64,000 nt of DNA, from the NCBI GenBank assembly GCA_016715115.1, contig JADKBM010000004.1, positions 124,001 through 188,000 on the forward strand, read 5' to 3'. Below the pieces are notes generated by a model. It searched no databases, was not told the origin of the DNA, and was given only the letters and a program-made list of their open reading frames with translations. Positions 45,814-55,724 of this stretch are shown piece after piece. Source of the stretch: Acidobacteriota bacterium (lineage in GTDB: Bacteria > Acidobacteriota > Blastocatellia > Pyrinomonadales > Pyrinomonadaceae). The translations under genes and the position numbers were made by a program. Numbering within the stretch: position 1 is the first letter of the stretch; each line of letters begins with the position of its first letter.

Positions 45814-47772
45814 ATGGCTATTCGATTTCTTATCAACGATGACTGCTCCCCATTTGATTCGGGCGAGCTAGATTCGTTGCGTGAGCAATTGGATTTGTTG
45901 AGTTCAGATGAGCGGACAGAATTCCGCAATCAAAATGCGTTAGCCCTAGCGGAACATAAAGCACAACAATTTCTAATTGTTTCCGGCCCGGGAACCGGTA
46001 AGAGCACATTATTCTTGAGTCGCATAATAAACTGGCTTAATCGAGATGAGACGGCAACTATATTCGTAACTAGCTTTGTTCGGAAATTAGTTGCTGATTT
46101 GCAGAACGATATAAGCCGCGAGGCGAGGCTTACTGAAAACCAACAGAAGAACATAACCGCTTCAACGTTACACAAGCTCGCCCGCAGCATTGTCGAAAAA
46201 AACCACGGCACAGCAACATGGCCATTCAAGCCTCATTTTAAGCTGATCGCCCAATTCTGGAAAGAAATAGTCTGGCAGGATGTTATTGATTTACAAAACG
46301 GTATGGATATTGAGGCCTATCCGTGGAAGGGCTTTGCTTCTCAACTTCACAATGCCGAATTTGAAGAATCCCGCGAATGGAAAGATTTGACCCAATCCTA
46401 CCTATCGCTTTGTAAATTCTACAATGCTGCCGGATTCGACGATATGATTCTGCGAGCAGCTACTGCCTTGAAGGAACGGCCGGAGCTAATTGAATTTGAT
46501 CATTTTATTATTGATGAATATCAGGATTTCAATCTCTCGGAGCAAAGATTGATCGACAATTTAGTTGGCAAGGCTAAAAACTTGTTAATCGTTGGTGACG
46601 ACGAACAGGTTCTTTACGAAAATCTCAAATCGGGAACTCCCACTCTGATTCGTGGATTGTATATAAATGACGATTACGGCAAAGGGATGTTGCCGTTCTG
46701 CGGCAGAAGCAGTTTCCACATAACCAAATCGGCCGGTGGTTTTATACAGCAAAGCGAAGACGAAGAATGTATTAAAAAAATCTATCTGCCTATTAGGACC
46801 GAGGACGCACATCCCAAGGTCCAAGTCGTCGCGTGCGCCACGCCTTCTACGGCAGCGGACTACATTATGACATTCATTGCCGACTATCAGGCAGAGATTG
46901 ATGATCGAAAGGCCAAATTGGAAAACGGAGAAGCAAAGGACGCCTTTTTGCTCATCCTAACACCCGATAAGAAAATAAAATTTTACCGAGAAGCGGCAGA
47001 AACAATTAAGGAAACCGCGGACCTATATAGAACTGAGATCCGTGCCTTTTCAGAAGACTACTACAAACTCCTGAGTTACTATTCTCTCGCAAAATACCCT
47101 CACGACAACTTTACGTTCCGAAAGGTTCTGTATTACGAAGAGGTTGCGGAGGATGTCATTATGACGGCTATCACTTCTGCATTGGCAGGCGAAGTTGATT
47201 TTTGCGAACTTGAATCCAACGACATTCGAGCCTTACTGATAAAGAGCGAGGCTATAAGAGACATCCTTGAGAACGGCACCGATCTTCCCGAAAAACTCTT
47301 AGAGCTTTCTCAACATATCAATTTTGATGATGTTGCTGAGTTGCAGAAGGACATCGAGCGAAAATCGATTATTAGGGACGAAGTGGTCGAACTAGGGCAT
47401 GTTGATGAAGAAGAAGCGGAACTAGAGGAGCTTGAGGTTAAGAAAATGGGCGCGGTCGAACTTATGTCTATCGTAGGTTCAAAAGGGCTCTCGGCAGATC
47501 ACGTCATAATAATTGGATTCGATGACGTTAATATGGCGTATGTAACACGAAATGCATTTTATGTTGCGACGACCCGGCCTCGCAACAGTTTACATTTACT
47601 AACAGCCTTGAGATCCAACGGAGCGACTGGGCCAAGTGCCTATTTGGATCAATTGCCGATAGACCATATTGAGTTTTACAAATACAAGAAAAGGGGTCGA
47701 GAAAAGAGTCTATTTGCGAATAAGCGAGCTTTCAAAACATATCTGAGCAGTCTCGGCAATTACCGTCGATAG
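45814..47772 (+). CDS. UvrD/Rep-type superfamily 1 helicase
   Basis: A 652-residue DNA helicase with Walker A (G-P-G-T-G-K-S-T, 58-65), motif II D-E-Y-Q-D (about 234), motif III-like V-G-D-D-E-Q-V-L-Y, and a C-terminal K-G-L-S-A-D-H-V-I-I-I-G-F-D-D-V-N...Y-V-A-T-T-R-P-R (motifs V/VI). The accessory 1B/2B regions are shorter than in UvrD. It stands alone in its direction, between the replicon module and the restriction operon, and its end faces the SIR2-like gene. A defence or plasmid role is possible; there is no adjacent GajA-like nuclease. Confidence 0.82.
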   Translation: MAIRFLINDDCSPFDSGELDSLREQLDLLSSDERTEFRNQNALALAEHKAQQFLIVSGPGTGKSTLFLSRIINWLNRDETATIFVTSFVRKLVADLQNDISREARLTENQQKNITASTLHKLARSIVEKNHGTATWPFKPHFKLIAQFWKEIVWQDVIDLQNGMDIEAYPWKGFASQLHNAEFEESREWKDLTQSYLSLCKFYNAAGFDDMILRAATALKERPELIEFDHFIIDEYQDFNLSEQRLIDNLVGKAKNLLIVGDDEQVLYENLKSGTPTLIRGLYINDDYGKGMLPFCGRSSFHITKSAGGFIQQSEDEECIKKIYLPIRTEDAHPKVQVVACATPSTAADYIMTFIADYQAEIDDRKAKLENGEAKDAFLLILTPDKKIKFYREAAETIKETADLYRTEIRAFSEDYYKLLSYYSLAKYPHDNFTFRKVLYYEEVAEDVIMTAITSALAGEVDFCELESNDIRALLIKSEAIRDILENGTDLPEKLLELSQHINFDDVAELQKDIERKSIIRDEVVELGHVDEEEAELEELEVKKMGAVELMSIVGSKGLSADHVIIIGFDDVNMAYVTRNAFYVATTRPRNSLHLLTALRSNGATGPSAYLDQLPIDHIEFYKYKKRGREKSLFANKRAFKTYLSSLGNYRR

Positions 47773-47854
47773 CGTTTAGTGAATCATTTTAATTCTTCCC
47801 CACGCCTATCGTTTTCAAATTCCGATTTGGATAAACCTGTGGAGGGTGGCGATG

Positions 47855-48895
47855 TCAACCCCAAACGCCAACAGTTCGTGCATCGTAATAGTTCACCTTG
47901 CACTGGAATCTCTCTGCAATCTGTTCCATTCGATCGAGACTGGCTTGGGAGTTTACGCCTATGTACACACTTAGTAACTTCTCGTTCGTTAACTGGCCAT
48001 GCTTAGCGGCCTTGTTGATGGCATCGATGATATGTGAGTCAGAATCACCAAACCCGAAGCCGAAGACAATCAGTGATCCCTGGATACCAGAGAAAGTATC
48101 GAAGCCATGTTGGAGATATTTGTTATGAGTGACGTGCGTCATCTTGTCATGGCCGTTGCCGGCAGTGACGAATATCGGATAATCCTTATTTTCGATCCGC
48201 TCTTTAATCTTCGTTAATAGATAATGCTCACTGTCGTAAAGCTCCTTCACGATCTCAACTCCAGTGTCGAAAAGGTGCAACGCGCCGTGGAGATAGAAGA
48301 CCGCTTGCTCATTGCGACGTTTGCCCCAACACAAGTCAGCAAACTCCGGCTCGCGGGTGGCGGTATCATAACCTTCGAATTCCTTCCCGAAACCGTCGAT
48401 AGCATCCTCTAGTCCATTTCGCATCATTACCCAGTAGAGAAGGAGATCATAATTGGTTGTGAACACTTTCCCGCCGTTCGCAAGAAACATCTTGAGAAAT
48501 TCTGCACATTTCTCACTCCTCTCAGCCGGAACCTTGAACACATGTTCGGGGTGGAGCGTTTTCACCGCATCAATAAGGCTCATTTTCAAAGTCTCAGTTG
48601 CAGCTACGAGCCTATCGACAAGATTTTTGTCCTCGGTGAAAACCCTTGCGATTTCGATGAAGTTATCGAGGTGTTGCATTACAACCTCGAAGTTCTTCGT
48701 GTTAATAACTTGGAAAAGCTTTTTGAGGAGATCGTCGTCGATTTGGTCAATGAAGGAGCTTAGGGCGTTATACGAAAAAATGTCCTTGTCGTAGGCCATG
48801 CTGAAGCCGTTTCCGAGGAGGAGATGACGCGGACGCCCTTTGCCGTCTAGGTAATCAATTACGTCAGAATAGCTTTGCAGTTCGTCTAAGTTCAT
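47855..48895 (-). CDS. SIR2-like DUF4917 protein, last gene of the hsd operon
   Basis: A 346-residue protein with SIR2-like NAD-binding motifs: G-N-G-F-S at 28-32, F-T-T-N-Y-D at 145-150, Y-L-H-G-A at 201-205 and F-G-F-G-D-S-D near 281-286. DUF4917 proteins belong to the SIR2-like superfamily, whose relatives act as NAD-depleting effectors in phage defence. Its ATG lies only five bases after the hsdS stop with no ribosome-binding site of its own, so it is probably translated by reinitiation from the restriction operon. Its toxicity or NADase activity is not proven from sequence. Confidence 0.72.
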   Translation of the reverse strand: MNLDELQSYSDVIDYLDGKGRPRHLLLGNGFSMAYDKDIFSYNALSSFIDQIDDDLLKKLFQVINTKNFEVVMQHLDNFIEIARVFTEDKNLVDRLVAATETLKMSLIDAVKTLHPEHVFKVPAERSEKCAEFLKMFLANGGKVFTTNYDLLLYWVMMRNGLEDAIDGFGKEFEGYDTATREPEFADLCWGKRRNEQAVFYLHGALHLFDTGVEIVKELYDSEHYLLTKIKERIENKDYPIFVTAGNGHDKMTHVTHNKYLQHGFDTFSGIQGSLIVFGFGFGDSDSHIIDAINKAAKHGQLTNEKLLSVYIGVNSQASLDRMEQIAERFQCKVNYYDARTVGVWG

Positions 48896-48900
48896 TTGTG

Positions 48901-50154
48901 TTATTTTACCGTAACTTGTCCGTTCATAAGCATTGGCAGCAGCCAGTCGCGGAGGGTGGAGAGGCGTTGGTTTTCCGTTTCAAGTAATTCCTGACGTTCA
49001 AATGTGCTTTGAATAACCTTTGCGTAATTTTCGATCAAATTTCTATCAGGAAGTGGCGTTGGAATTGTTCGGAGCGATTCGGTTGAAACCTCTTTGAATG
49101 TTGAGCCGCCGGAATTGTTCTTTATCGCAGGAATTAAGTTCTTAACGGTATAAAAAACAAACGGCGTCGAAAAACCTTCTTTAGGAACAAATGATTTAAA
49201 TCCCTGATTTGTTGTTACCTTTCCGGTCGAGATAGCGAGATAACCAACGGGTGCGCGAGAACTCATTAGGACTGTTCCTCGCGGCATGATCTGTAACGAT
49301 GTTTTCTTTATGCCTTGTTCGGTGACATCCGTCTCACCATTTGAGATGAACTTATTATTGCCGTTTAGAGATAAATCTTTTGGCGTGATCCAAGCCGTTC
49401 CTTTAGTCGAAAAGTATTCTGGAATTTCTTTTGGCGGCGTGCTTCCGCCGATAATGTTCGCAAGGCTTGTTAAAGTTCCAGCATCCCAACCGTCGGGGAT
49501 GTTTCTTTTTAGATCGGGGTTGAAGGTCATTTTGCCGCCGGAGGATTTGTAGGGTTCGCGGTTTTCGTCGGGGAAATCGAACTGGACGAACCAATAGTCA
49601 TAAAGCGTCTTTGCCATCGCTTCCAACTCGGCATTGATGCGGTTGTTAACCTCGATCTTCGCATCCAAAGCCGAAAGCACCGCCGCGATCTTTTGTTGAG
49701 TTTCCAAAGAGGGTACGGCAAATTCGACCTCTCTTAATCTATCTCCGGTTAGGTGTTTGATGGTTGAGCCAATGAAGTGTTTTGCGAGTCCGCCAGTCCG
49801 TCCCGCGAGTAACATTCGATAGTAAATAAATGAATTGCTGTAGTTTTCCGCGATCCTGACTCTATGAAGAGCTTTCTGGATTTTCATATCCGGGACTTGG
49901 CCTTTCCAGATTGCGCAGCGTCCCGGCTCTCCACCTTCGCAAACAACTAAATCTCCGCCCTTTAATCCGTATCGTTCATGCTCGCGGTCTTCAAAGCGCA
50001 TCAGCCTCAGTTCGGAAAGATCAAAACTGCCCCAACGAACGTCGATGTTTGATAAATACGGATGAAACTCTCCTTTGTTCTTCGCCTTATCTAACATCTT
50101 GCCGAGACACATTTCCGAAATGTCGCCAAGTTTAATTGTCGCCCATTCATCCAT
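48901..50154 (-). CDS. hsdS: Type I restriction-modification specificity subunit HsdS
   Basis: A 417-residue specificity subunit with two target-recognition domains and central and C-terminal conserved helices. It contains Q-Q-K-I-A-A-V-L-S-A-L-D-A-K-I-E-V-N-N-R (about 160) and a second copy-like helix near the end (I-E-N-Y-A-K-V-I-Q-S-T-F-E-R-Q). It recognises the bipartite DNA target and holds HsdM and HsdR. It overlaps hsdM by eight bases and is followed after five bases by the SIR2-like gene. Only one hsdS is present. Confidence 0.92.
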   Translation of the reverse strand: MDEWATIKLGDISEMCLGKMLDKAKNKGEFHPYLSNIDVRWGSFDLSELRLMRFEDREHERYGLKGGDLVVCEGGEPGRCAIWKGQVPDMKIQKALHRVRIAENYSNSFIYYRMLLAGRTGGLAKHFIGSTIKHLTGDRLREVEFAVPSLETQQKIAAVLSALDAKIEVNNRINAELEAMAKTLYDYWFVQFDFPDENREPYKSSGGKMTFNPDLKRNIPDGWDAGTLTSLANIIGGSTPPKEIPEYFSTKGTAWITPKDLSLNGNNKFISNGETDVTEQGIKKTSLQIMPRGTVLMSSRAPVGYLAISTGKVTTNQGFKSFVPKEGFSTPFVFYTVKNLIPAIKNNSGGSTFKEVSTESLRTIPTPLPDRNLIENYAKVIQSTFERQELLETENQRLSTLRDWLLPMLMNGQVTVK

Positions 50155-51781
50155 ATGTAAGTTGTGACAATTGCCTTTGAATCTCGTTCTCTAAAACTTT
50201 TGATTCCCCGAACATTGAAGCAAGGATTGATTTGTACTCATTCATCTTCGCGTCAAACTCTTCAGCGGTGATGTCGGTGTATTCGATCTTTATGTCGAAG
50301 TATTGTCCGGCGCTGAATGAATAGTTTTTTGCTTTGATCTCGTCGTAGCCGACGACGACGGTAAAGTCTTCAACGGCTTCGTGGCGGTTGAATGTGTCGA
50401 TGATCTTTTGTTCTTCGTCGTGTGAGAGCAGGGTCTTTTGATTCTTGCCTTCTTTGACCGTTGTTCCGAGCTTTGAGGCGTCCATCAGGACGATGTCGCC
50501 TTTTTTGTTGGCCTTGTCGATAAAGAGAACGGAAACATTTGTTCCGGTCGTTGCAAATATATTGCTCGGCATCGAAACCACGCCTCGAAGCATCTTTTCA
50601 TCAACAAGTTTTGTTCGTATCTTTTTCTCAATGCCCGACTGTGCAGTAAGAAATCCTGTCGGAACGACGACCGCAGCTTTGCCGTTGGCTTTGAGCGTGT
50701 AGATGATGTGCTGGATAAAGAGCAGATAGATCGCCATCGACTCTTTCTTTTTCGCCGGAACATTCGGAATACCGGCAAAAAAGCGTCCGTGATTCTCCTT
50801 TACATCAAGCTGGTCATGAATGTTGCTGAAATCGAGCTTGAAGGGCGGATTTGAAACGATGTAGTCAAAAGTGTCTAGCTTGTCGCCGTTTTTATGATAC
50901 GGAGACGTCAGAACATCACCGCGTACCACATTGTTCATCGAATGCACGAGGTTGTTCAATATCAGATTGAGCCGCAGCATACTCGTCGATTTCTGCGAGA
51001 TGTCCTGCGAATATAGCGTACATTTTTCCTCACCAATGGCATGTGCCAGATCCATAAGCAAACGGCCCGATCCCGCCGCCGGATCAAAGCAGGTGACATC
51101 ACTGACCGGTTCGGGAATCAGGATCGCAGCGATAATTCTGGCGACTGCATGCGGCGTATAATACTCGGCATACTTACCGCCGCCATCCTTGTTGTAATCC
51201 TTAATGAGATATTCGAATATCTCAGCAAAGAAATCGAACTTTTGAGCAAATATCCGTTCGAAGCTGAAATTGACAAGTTGGTTTACCAACGCACGGCAGA
51301 AGTCGTCCCGCTTGGAACTGTCCGTGATGAAGTTGCTCAGTTCATCGAAAAGTTTGTCCTTTTGTCCGCTGTCCGTCTTGATCGAAAATACGTTTGCGTT
51401 AAGGATCGAGATGTCGCGGAGCGTATCGTCAAAAAGCTTTGCAAACTCCGGCTCGTTCGTGCGGTTAAAGAGAGAGGAGATCAAATGCTCAGGACGCAAT
51501 CTCGCGCTTTCAGCCGGCAATGCTTTGAGCCAAAGCGTGTATTGCTCGGCGGGCAAAGATTCCAAATGCTTTTCCCAGCTTTCCGCCGTTTTTAGTTCGG
51601 GATGACGCTCCTTGATCTCATACCCGAACTTGTCGTTCATGAACTTGTAGAGAAACGTCTGCGTGATGATCTTAAACTCGTTGCCGTCATTGCCAAGCCC
51701 GGCACTGGCGCAGATGGTTTTAAGATTGTCGATCAACGCCTTGGTCTGCGACGCAAAATCCTGTGTTAACTGAACGGACAT
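50147..51781 (-). CDS. hsdM: Type I restriction-modification DNA methyltransferase HsdM
   Basis: A 544-residue N6-adenine methyltransferase. The SAM-binding motif F-D-P-A-A-G-S-G-R is at residues 232-240 and the catalytic N-P-P-F at 311-314. The N-terminal helical HsdM domain (about 10-150) and a C-terminal helix bundle flank the core. With HsdS it protects host sites; with HsdR it forms the nuclease. Its start overlaps the hsdR stop by one base (TAATG), and hsdS overlaps its end. Confidence 0.95.
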   Translation of the reverse strand: MSVQLTQDFASQTKALIDNLKTICASAGLGNDGNEFKIITQTFLYKFMNDKFGYEIKERHPELKTAESWEKHLESLPAEQYTLWLKALPAESARLRPEHLISSLFNRTNEPEFAKLFDDTLRDISILNANVFSIKTDSGQKDKLFDELSNFITDSSKRDDFCRALVNQLVNFSFERIFAQKFDFFAEIFEYLIKDYNKDGGGKYAEYYTPHAVARIIAAILIPEPVSDVTCFDPAAGSGRLLMDLAHAIGEEKCTLYSQDISQKSTSMLRLNLILNNLVHSMNNVVRGDVLTSPYHKNGDKLDTFDYIVSNPPFKLDFSNIHDQLDVKENHGRFFAGIPNVPAKKKESMAIYLLFIQHIIYTLKANGKAAVVVPTGFLTAQSGIEKKIRTKLVDEKMLRGVVSMPSNIFATTGTNVSVLFIDKANKKGDIVLMDASKLGTTVKEGKNQKTLLSHDEEQKIIDTFNRHEAVEDFTVVVGYDEIKAKNYSFSAGQYFDIKIEYTDITAEEFDAKMNEYKSILASMFGESKVLENEIQRQLSQLTYG

Positions 51782-54700
51782 TAAATCTTTCCTCGATACT
51801 CTTCTAAATACTCGTAAACAAGGCAGTCGGTGATGTAGTCGGAAGTTACAACATCGAGCCTAGGATCGACATCTTCAAACTTGATTACGACCTCGCCATC
51901 AACAAAGGCTTTGAAAAATCCGTCATTCTTCAATAACTGATGCTGATTCACCAGGCGATTATCGATGATCGTTTTGATGCCTGTGAGGCGGTCGTAAATC
52001 TGGCCTTCACGTTTCGTCACCGTGCCTCGTTCTACAAGGCGCTTGTGAACGCGGACATACTTAACATCGTTCCTGTATTTATCTTTGAGCAGATTGTTTC
52101 GACGGTTTAAATCCGTAACCTTGTCATAAATTTGTTGAAGTGATGCGATATTTGACTTCATCTCGTCCTGCGTAACCTCGTCTAGATTGCGGTCGGCAAA
52201 CAGTCGTCTCAGTTCTTCGTAGAGGCCGATAAATTCGGGGTCTTTCTTATCAAAGTTTGCGGAAAGCCCTTCGCGAGTCTTCTTGAGGATATCTTTAAGT
52301 TCATCCGCGATTCTCAGTTCCTCTTGCGAAACTTTTCGAAAGCTGAAGATCACTTCTTCGAGAGCTACATTAAGAAGCTCAGTATTATCGACATTGTTTT
52401 TAAGCGCGTCCTTGAGATTTAATATGGCAAGTCGGTCATGGGCAACAATGTATAGCTCGCTAAGCTTTCGAAAATCGATCTTCTCAAGCAACTCAACGTG
52501 TCCAGTCGTACGGATTATGTTGTAAAGATCGCGGGCGCGTTGCAGAGCTTTCTTGATCTCAAGTACTTCTTTGCGATCTTCGATCTGACTAATTTGGGTC
52601 GAGAAGTTTTCGGCGTTTTTAAGGTCGAATGAAAAGAGTTTGTCCTGAATTTCTGCGATCTCAATTTCTATCTCATCCGGGGAAAGGAACAGGCCCGTAT
52701 AAGTTTCAAATTCATTGCCGAGTTCATCTTGCAGTTCATTTAAGTAAGCCTGATTAGTAGCCTCAAACGAATCACGAATATCTGCAAAATCGACAACATA
52801 ACCATAGCGAAACTTCTTATACGGACGGTTGACTCGCGTCAAAGTCTGCAATAGGTTGTGATCTTTAATATTTCGAGAGAGATAGAGCTTTTTAAGCCGC
52901 TTTGCGTCAAAGCCCGTCAACAGCATGTTGTAAACGAAAAGGATATCGATATTTCCCGCTTTGAACTCGTCTATCTCATCCTTTCGATCTTCTTTAGCTC
53001 CAACATCCCAGAGAACAAGTGAGGCGGAAAGGTTCTTCTTTTCGAGGTATTTTGCGCTTTCCTCAGGCATTTCAGAATTTGGTGTAAACGGCTCAACATT
53101 TGAAATGACTTTGTTATCCGGGTTGTATTTGCTTACAAAGATCTTGAATAGGTTTCGCGCTTGTTCGGCGCTATGGCAAACGACCATTGCTCCTATACTG
53201 TCGTCGTTCATTCGGATACGACTGTTCACGAAATCCCGAATAATGTAATCCAGCATAGGTTCAACAAATCGTTCATGGGCAAACAGAATTGCCGGATCGA
53301 CGCTCTTCTTGAGAACCTGAACTTGCTCCAACGCCTGCTGCAATCTCATGCGATATTCGGTTTCGATTCCCTCGCGAATGAGCTTGAGAGTGTAGCCATC
53401 TTCAATTGAGCGGTTGTAATAATACTTGTGAAAGTAATCGCCGAATAGCTGTGTTGTGTGGACACTCTTACCGATCAATGGCGTACCAGTGAGGCCGATA
53501 TGAATAGCGTTTCGATCTGAATTGACTAAGTTGGCGAGAAAACTGCCTTTTGGGTTGTAGCTGCGATGAACCTCATCGAGGAAATAGATTCGTTTGACGT
53601 TAAGGTCATAATCACTCGGCTTGAGAATGTCGGAATCATCCTTGAACTTCTGGATATTTACTACGGTGATCTCACGCTGGCCGGAAAGGTTATGGATCGC
53701 CTGATTTGATTTGAAATCAGCTAGCAATTCGTCCCGCGAATTCACGGTTCTAACAGCAAGGCCTCGGCTCGTGAATTCCTGCTTGGCCTGTGTAAGTAGA
53801 TCAATGCGGTCAACAATGAAATAGAACTTCGGAATAATGCCCTTGTCTCGGTAATAGTCCGTAAGGTAATTAACGTTGTAGTAGGCAAGGGCCGTCTTGC
53901 CACTGCCCTGCGTGTGCCAAATCACGCCTTTGGTCGCCCCTTTGTCCAATTGGACTTCAATCGCCTTTGTAGCGAAGAACTGCGGATAGCGCATTACATG
54001 CTTCTCAATACCGTTTTGCTCATGTACGTAGGCAATGCAGTATTTCAAAAGCATCTTTAATCGATCTCTTGAAAATAGCGACGTGATGATTCGGTTAGTT
54101 GGTTTATCCGGATCCTTGTTCGTAAGAAATTCCGGGGAATGCTTAATCGTTAAAAGATTATTGTCGATAAGGATCAGATTTTCGCGTTCGTCATCTTCCT
54201 CCGCCAAAATGCCGCCAAGTTCCTCTTTTCGCTCTTCGCGAAAACAATTAAAGTTGGCCGTTGTTGTGGATGTAGACGAATAAAAAGCCCCTTGAATCGG
54301 TTCGACAGATTCAAGGTCATACTCCATGTTGTTTGAGAATACGAGCAGCTGGGTAATGTTGATAAACTTTCGGAATTTCTTGTTGCCAAATCGGGTGTTA
54401 ATTCGATCACGTTCAGCAAGCACGCCTTCATGATTGTTTGGCTTCTTGACCTCAATAAATGCCAGCGGCATTCCGTTGATAAGGACAGTAATATCGGGAC
54501 GAAACTCGTCCTCACCATTCTGACACGGCAACTCGGTGACAACATGGAAAGAATTATTGTCGAAGTTTTCGAAGTCAATGATTTTCGGTGTGCTGGATGA
54601 CAACAGCCTCTTGAAGAAAGCCCAGCCAAGATCCTCATTATCGAGTTCGAGCTTTATATCTTCAAGCAGCCGACCGACATCTTCATCTTCGATTTCCGGA

Positions 54701-54852
54701 TTGATCCGACGCATCGAGTTGAGGAAGACTTCGCAAGCAACATTCGTTTCCTCATCCCATCGGACCGAGGAAATGGGAAGATACTCATAGCCAAGTCTGC
54801 ACAAGTGCAAAATAGCTGGGATTTTTACTCTTGTATTTTCGTTAAAAGCCAT
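51781..54852 (-). CDS. hsdR: Type I restriction endonuclease HsdR
   Basis: A 1023-residue motor-nuclease subunit. The PD-(D/E)xK nuclease motif is intact (P-D120 ... F-I-E134-V-K136-K). The helicase motor has Walker A H-T-Q-G-S-G-K-T (313-320) and the DEAD-like motif Y-F-L-D-E-V-H-R-S, followed by the usual helical C-terminal domain. It translocates DNA and cleaves foreign DNA lacking HsdM/HsdS methylation. It is first of the four-gene operon; upstream (higher coordinates) is a tyrosine recombinase gene in the same direction. Confidence 0.95.
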   Translation of the reverse strand: MAFNENTRVKIPAILHLCRLGYEYLPISSVRWDEETNVACEVFLNSMRRINPEIEDEDVGRLLEDIKLELDNEDLGWAFFKRLLSSSTPKIIDFENFDNNSFHVVTELPCQNGEDEFRPDITVLINGMPLAFIEVKKPNNHEGVLAERDRINTRFGNKKFRKFINITQLLVFSNNMEYDLESVEPIQGAFYSSTSTTTANFNCFREERKEELGGILAEEDDERENLILIDNNLLTIKHSPEFLTNKDPDKPTNRIITSLFSRDRLKMLLKYCIAYVHEQNGIEKHVMRYPQFFATKAIEVQLDKGATKGVIWHTQGSGKTALAYYNVNYLTDYYRDKGIIPKFYFIVDRIDLLTQAKQEFTSRGLAVRTVNSRDELLADFKSNQAIHNLSGQREITVVNIQKFKDDSDILKPSDYDLNVKRIYFLDEVHRSYNPKGSFLANLVNSDRNAIHIGLTGTPLIGKSVHTTQLFGDYFHKYYYNRSIEDGYTLKLIREGIETEYRMRLQQALEQVQVLKKSVDPAILFAHERFVEPMLDYIIRDFVNSRIRMNDDSIGAMVVCHSAEQARNLFKIFVSKYNPDNKVISNVEPFTPNSEMPEESAKYLEKKNLSASLVLWDVGAKEDRKDEIDEFKAGNIDILFVYNMLLTGFDAKRLKKLYLSRNIKDHNLLQTLTRVNRPYKKFRYGYVVDFADIRDSFEATNQAYLNELQDELGNEFETYTGLFLSPDEIEIEIAEIQDKLFSFDLKNAENFSTQISQIEDRKEVLEIKKALQRARDLYNIIRTTGHVELLEKIDFRKLSELYIVAHDRLAILNLKDALKNNVDNTELLNVALEEVIFSFRKVSQEELRIADELKDILKKTREGLSANFDKKDPEFIGLYEELRRLFADRNLDEVTQDEMKSNIASLQQIYDKVTDLNRRNNLLKDKYRNDVKYVRVHKRLVERGTVTKREGQIYDRLTGIKTIIDNRLVNQHQLLKNDGFFKAFVDGEVVIKFEDVDPRLDVVTSDYITDCLVYEYLEEYRGKI

Positions 54853-55145
54853 TTAAGTCGGTGGAAAATGATAGCACAAAACCCCTGTCGCTACGGCCAA
54901 ATCCTGGATTCGGTTTCGGTTTTATAAGGATTCTAACGTCGGTAAAAGATGTCCTCAGTGTTTAGAATAGGGCTCCTGCCGCTAACCAATAGACCCGCAG
55001 TTAGAATCATTTCGGCGGCCGTAGCAGGTGCTCATTTTGAGAACTCTGGTTAAGGTCCAGGGGAAAACGCAAAATGGAGGTATTGGCATCAGGTGCAACC
55101 TCTACTTGAGGGGTTGCATGCCCGGGCACAGGTTTCTCCTCGTCA

Positions 55146-55724
55146 TCAGAACTTCGGCAACTTGAAAAAATGCTTTCGGGCCTTTCTTTCCCGGGTTGCC
55201 GAGACAAGGGAAGCGTAAATTACCGTATTTTGAATGTTTGCGTGTCCGAGCCAGTCCTGGACAAAACGGATATCGGCCTCCCCGGTGTCGAGCAGGTGAG
55301 TAGCAATTGAGTGCTTCAATACATGGAAGTGGCGTTTGTTAGATGGTAGTTTCGCTTTCTCTCCGTACTGCTTCATTAATACATCAAGTGTTTTTCTGCT
55401 GATCGGCAAATTACGGTTGGATACAAACAGGGTAGGGGATTGGCCCGTACGCGTTTTAATATAGCTTTTCAGAATCCGACTTTCGTCTGACTGCAGTGGA
55501 TGCACGCCGGAGAGGGAACCTTTGAGCCGGTGAATCATTACGCGCTGCTTCTGAAAATCAAAGTCCTGCAAATGAAGCAGGCCAATTTCGCTGGCCCGGA
55601 GTCCGTGCCGGTACGCGGTCAAGAAAATTGCCTTGTCGCGTTTATTTTGGATGACAGCTAAAAGACGTTGTGTTTCGTCGAGGGTTAGGAATTTAATGGT
55701 TTCTGACTTTTGAGATCGGGCCAT
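55146..55724 (-). CDS. Catalytic-domain-only tyrosine recombinase (FimB/XerD-like)
   Basis: A 192-residue recombinase consisting only of the catalytic domain, as in FimB/FimE, with no core-binding domain. Present are R43 (H-G-L-R-A-S-E), K68, H134 (H-V-L-K-H), H161 (G-H-A-N-I) and the nucleophile Y170. At the second Arg position of the pentad it has Lys (K137). Small recombinases near type I systems can invert hsdS segments, but only a single hsdS is seen here. A weak hairpin with TGCAACC/GGTTGCA arms lies downstream (55094-55118). Confidence 0.8.
   Translation of the reverse strand: MARSQKSETIKFLTLDETQRLLAVIQNKRDKAIFLTAYRHGLRASEIGLLHLQDFDFQKQRVMIHRLKGSLSGVHPLQSDESRILKSYIKTRTGQSPTLFVSNRNLPISRKTLDVLMKQYGEKAKLPSNKRHFHVLKHSIATHLLDTGEADIRFVQDWLGHANIQNTVIYASLVSATRERKARKHFFKLPKF

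Noticed and set aside
45814..47772. Gabija system (GajB-like helicase)
   Set aside because: No adjacent GajA-type OLD nuclease; the neighbours are DUF932 and the SIR2-like gene.
48901..55724. Phase-variable hsdS locus
   Set aside because: Only one hsdS and no inverted partial hsdS copies in the window, so not claimed despite the nearby recombinase.
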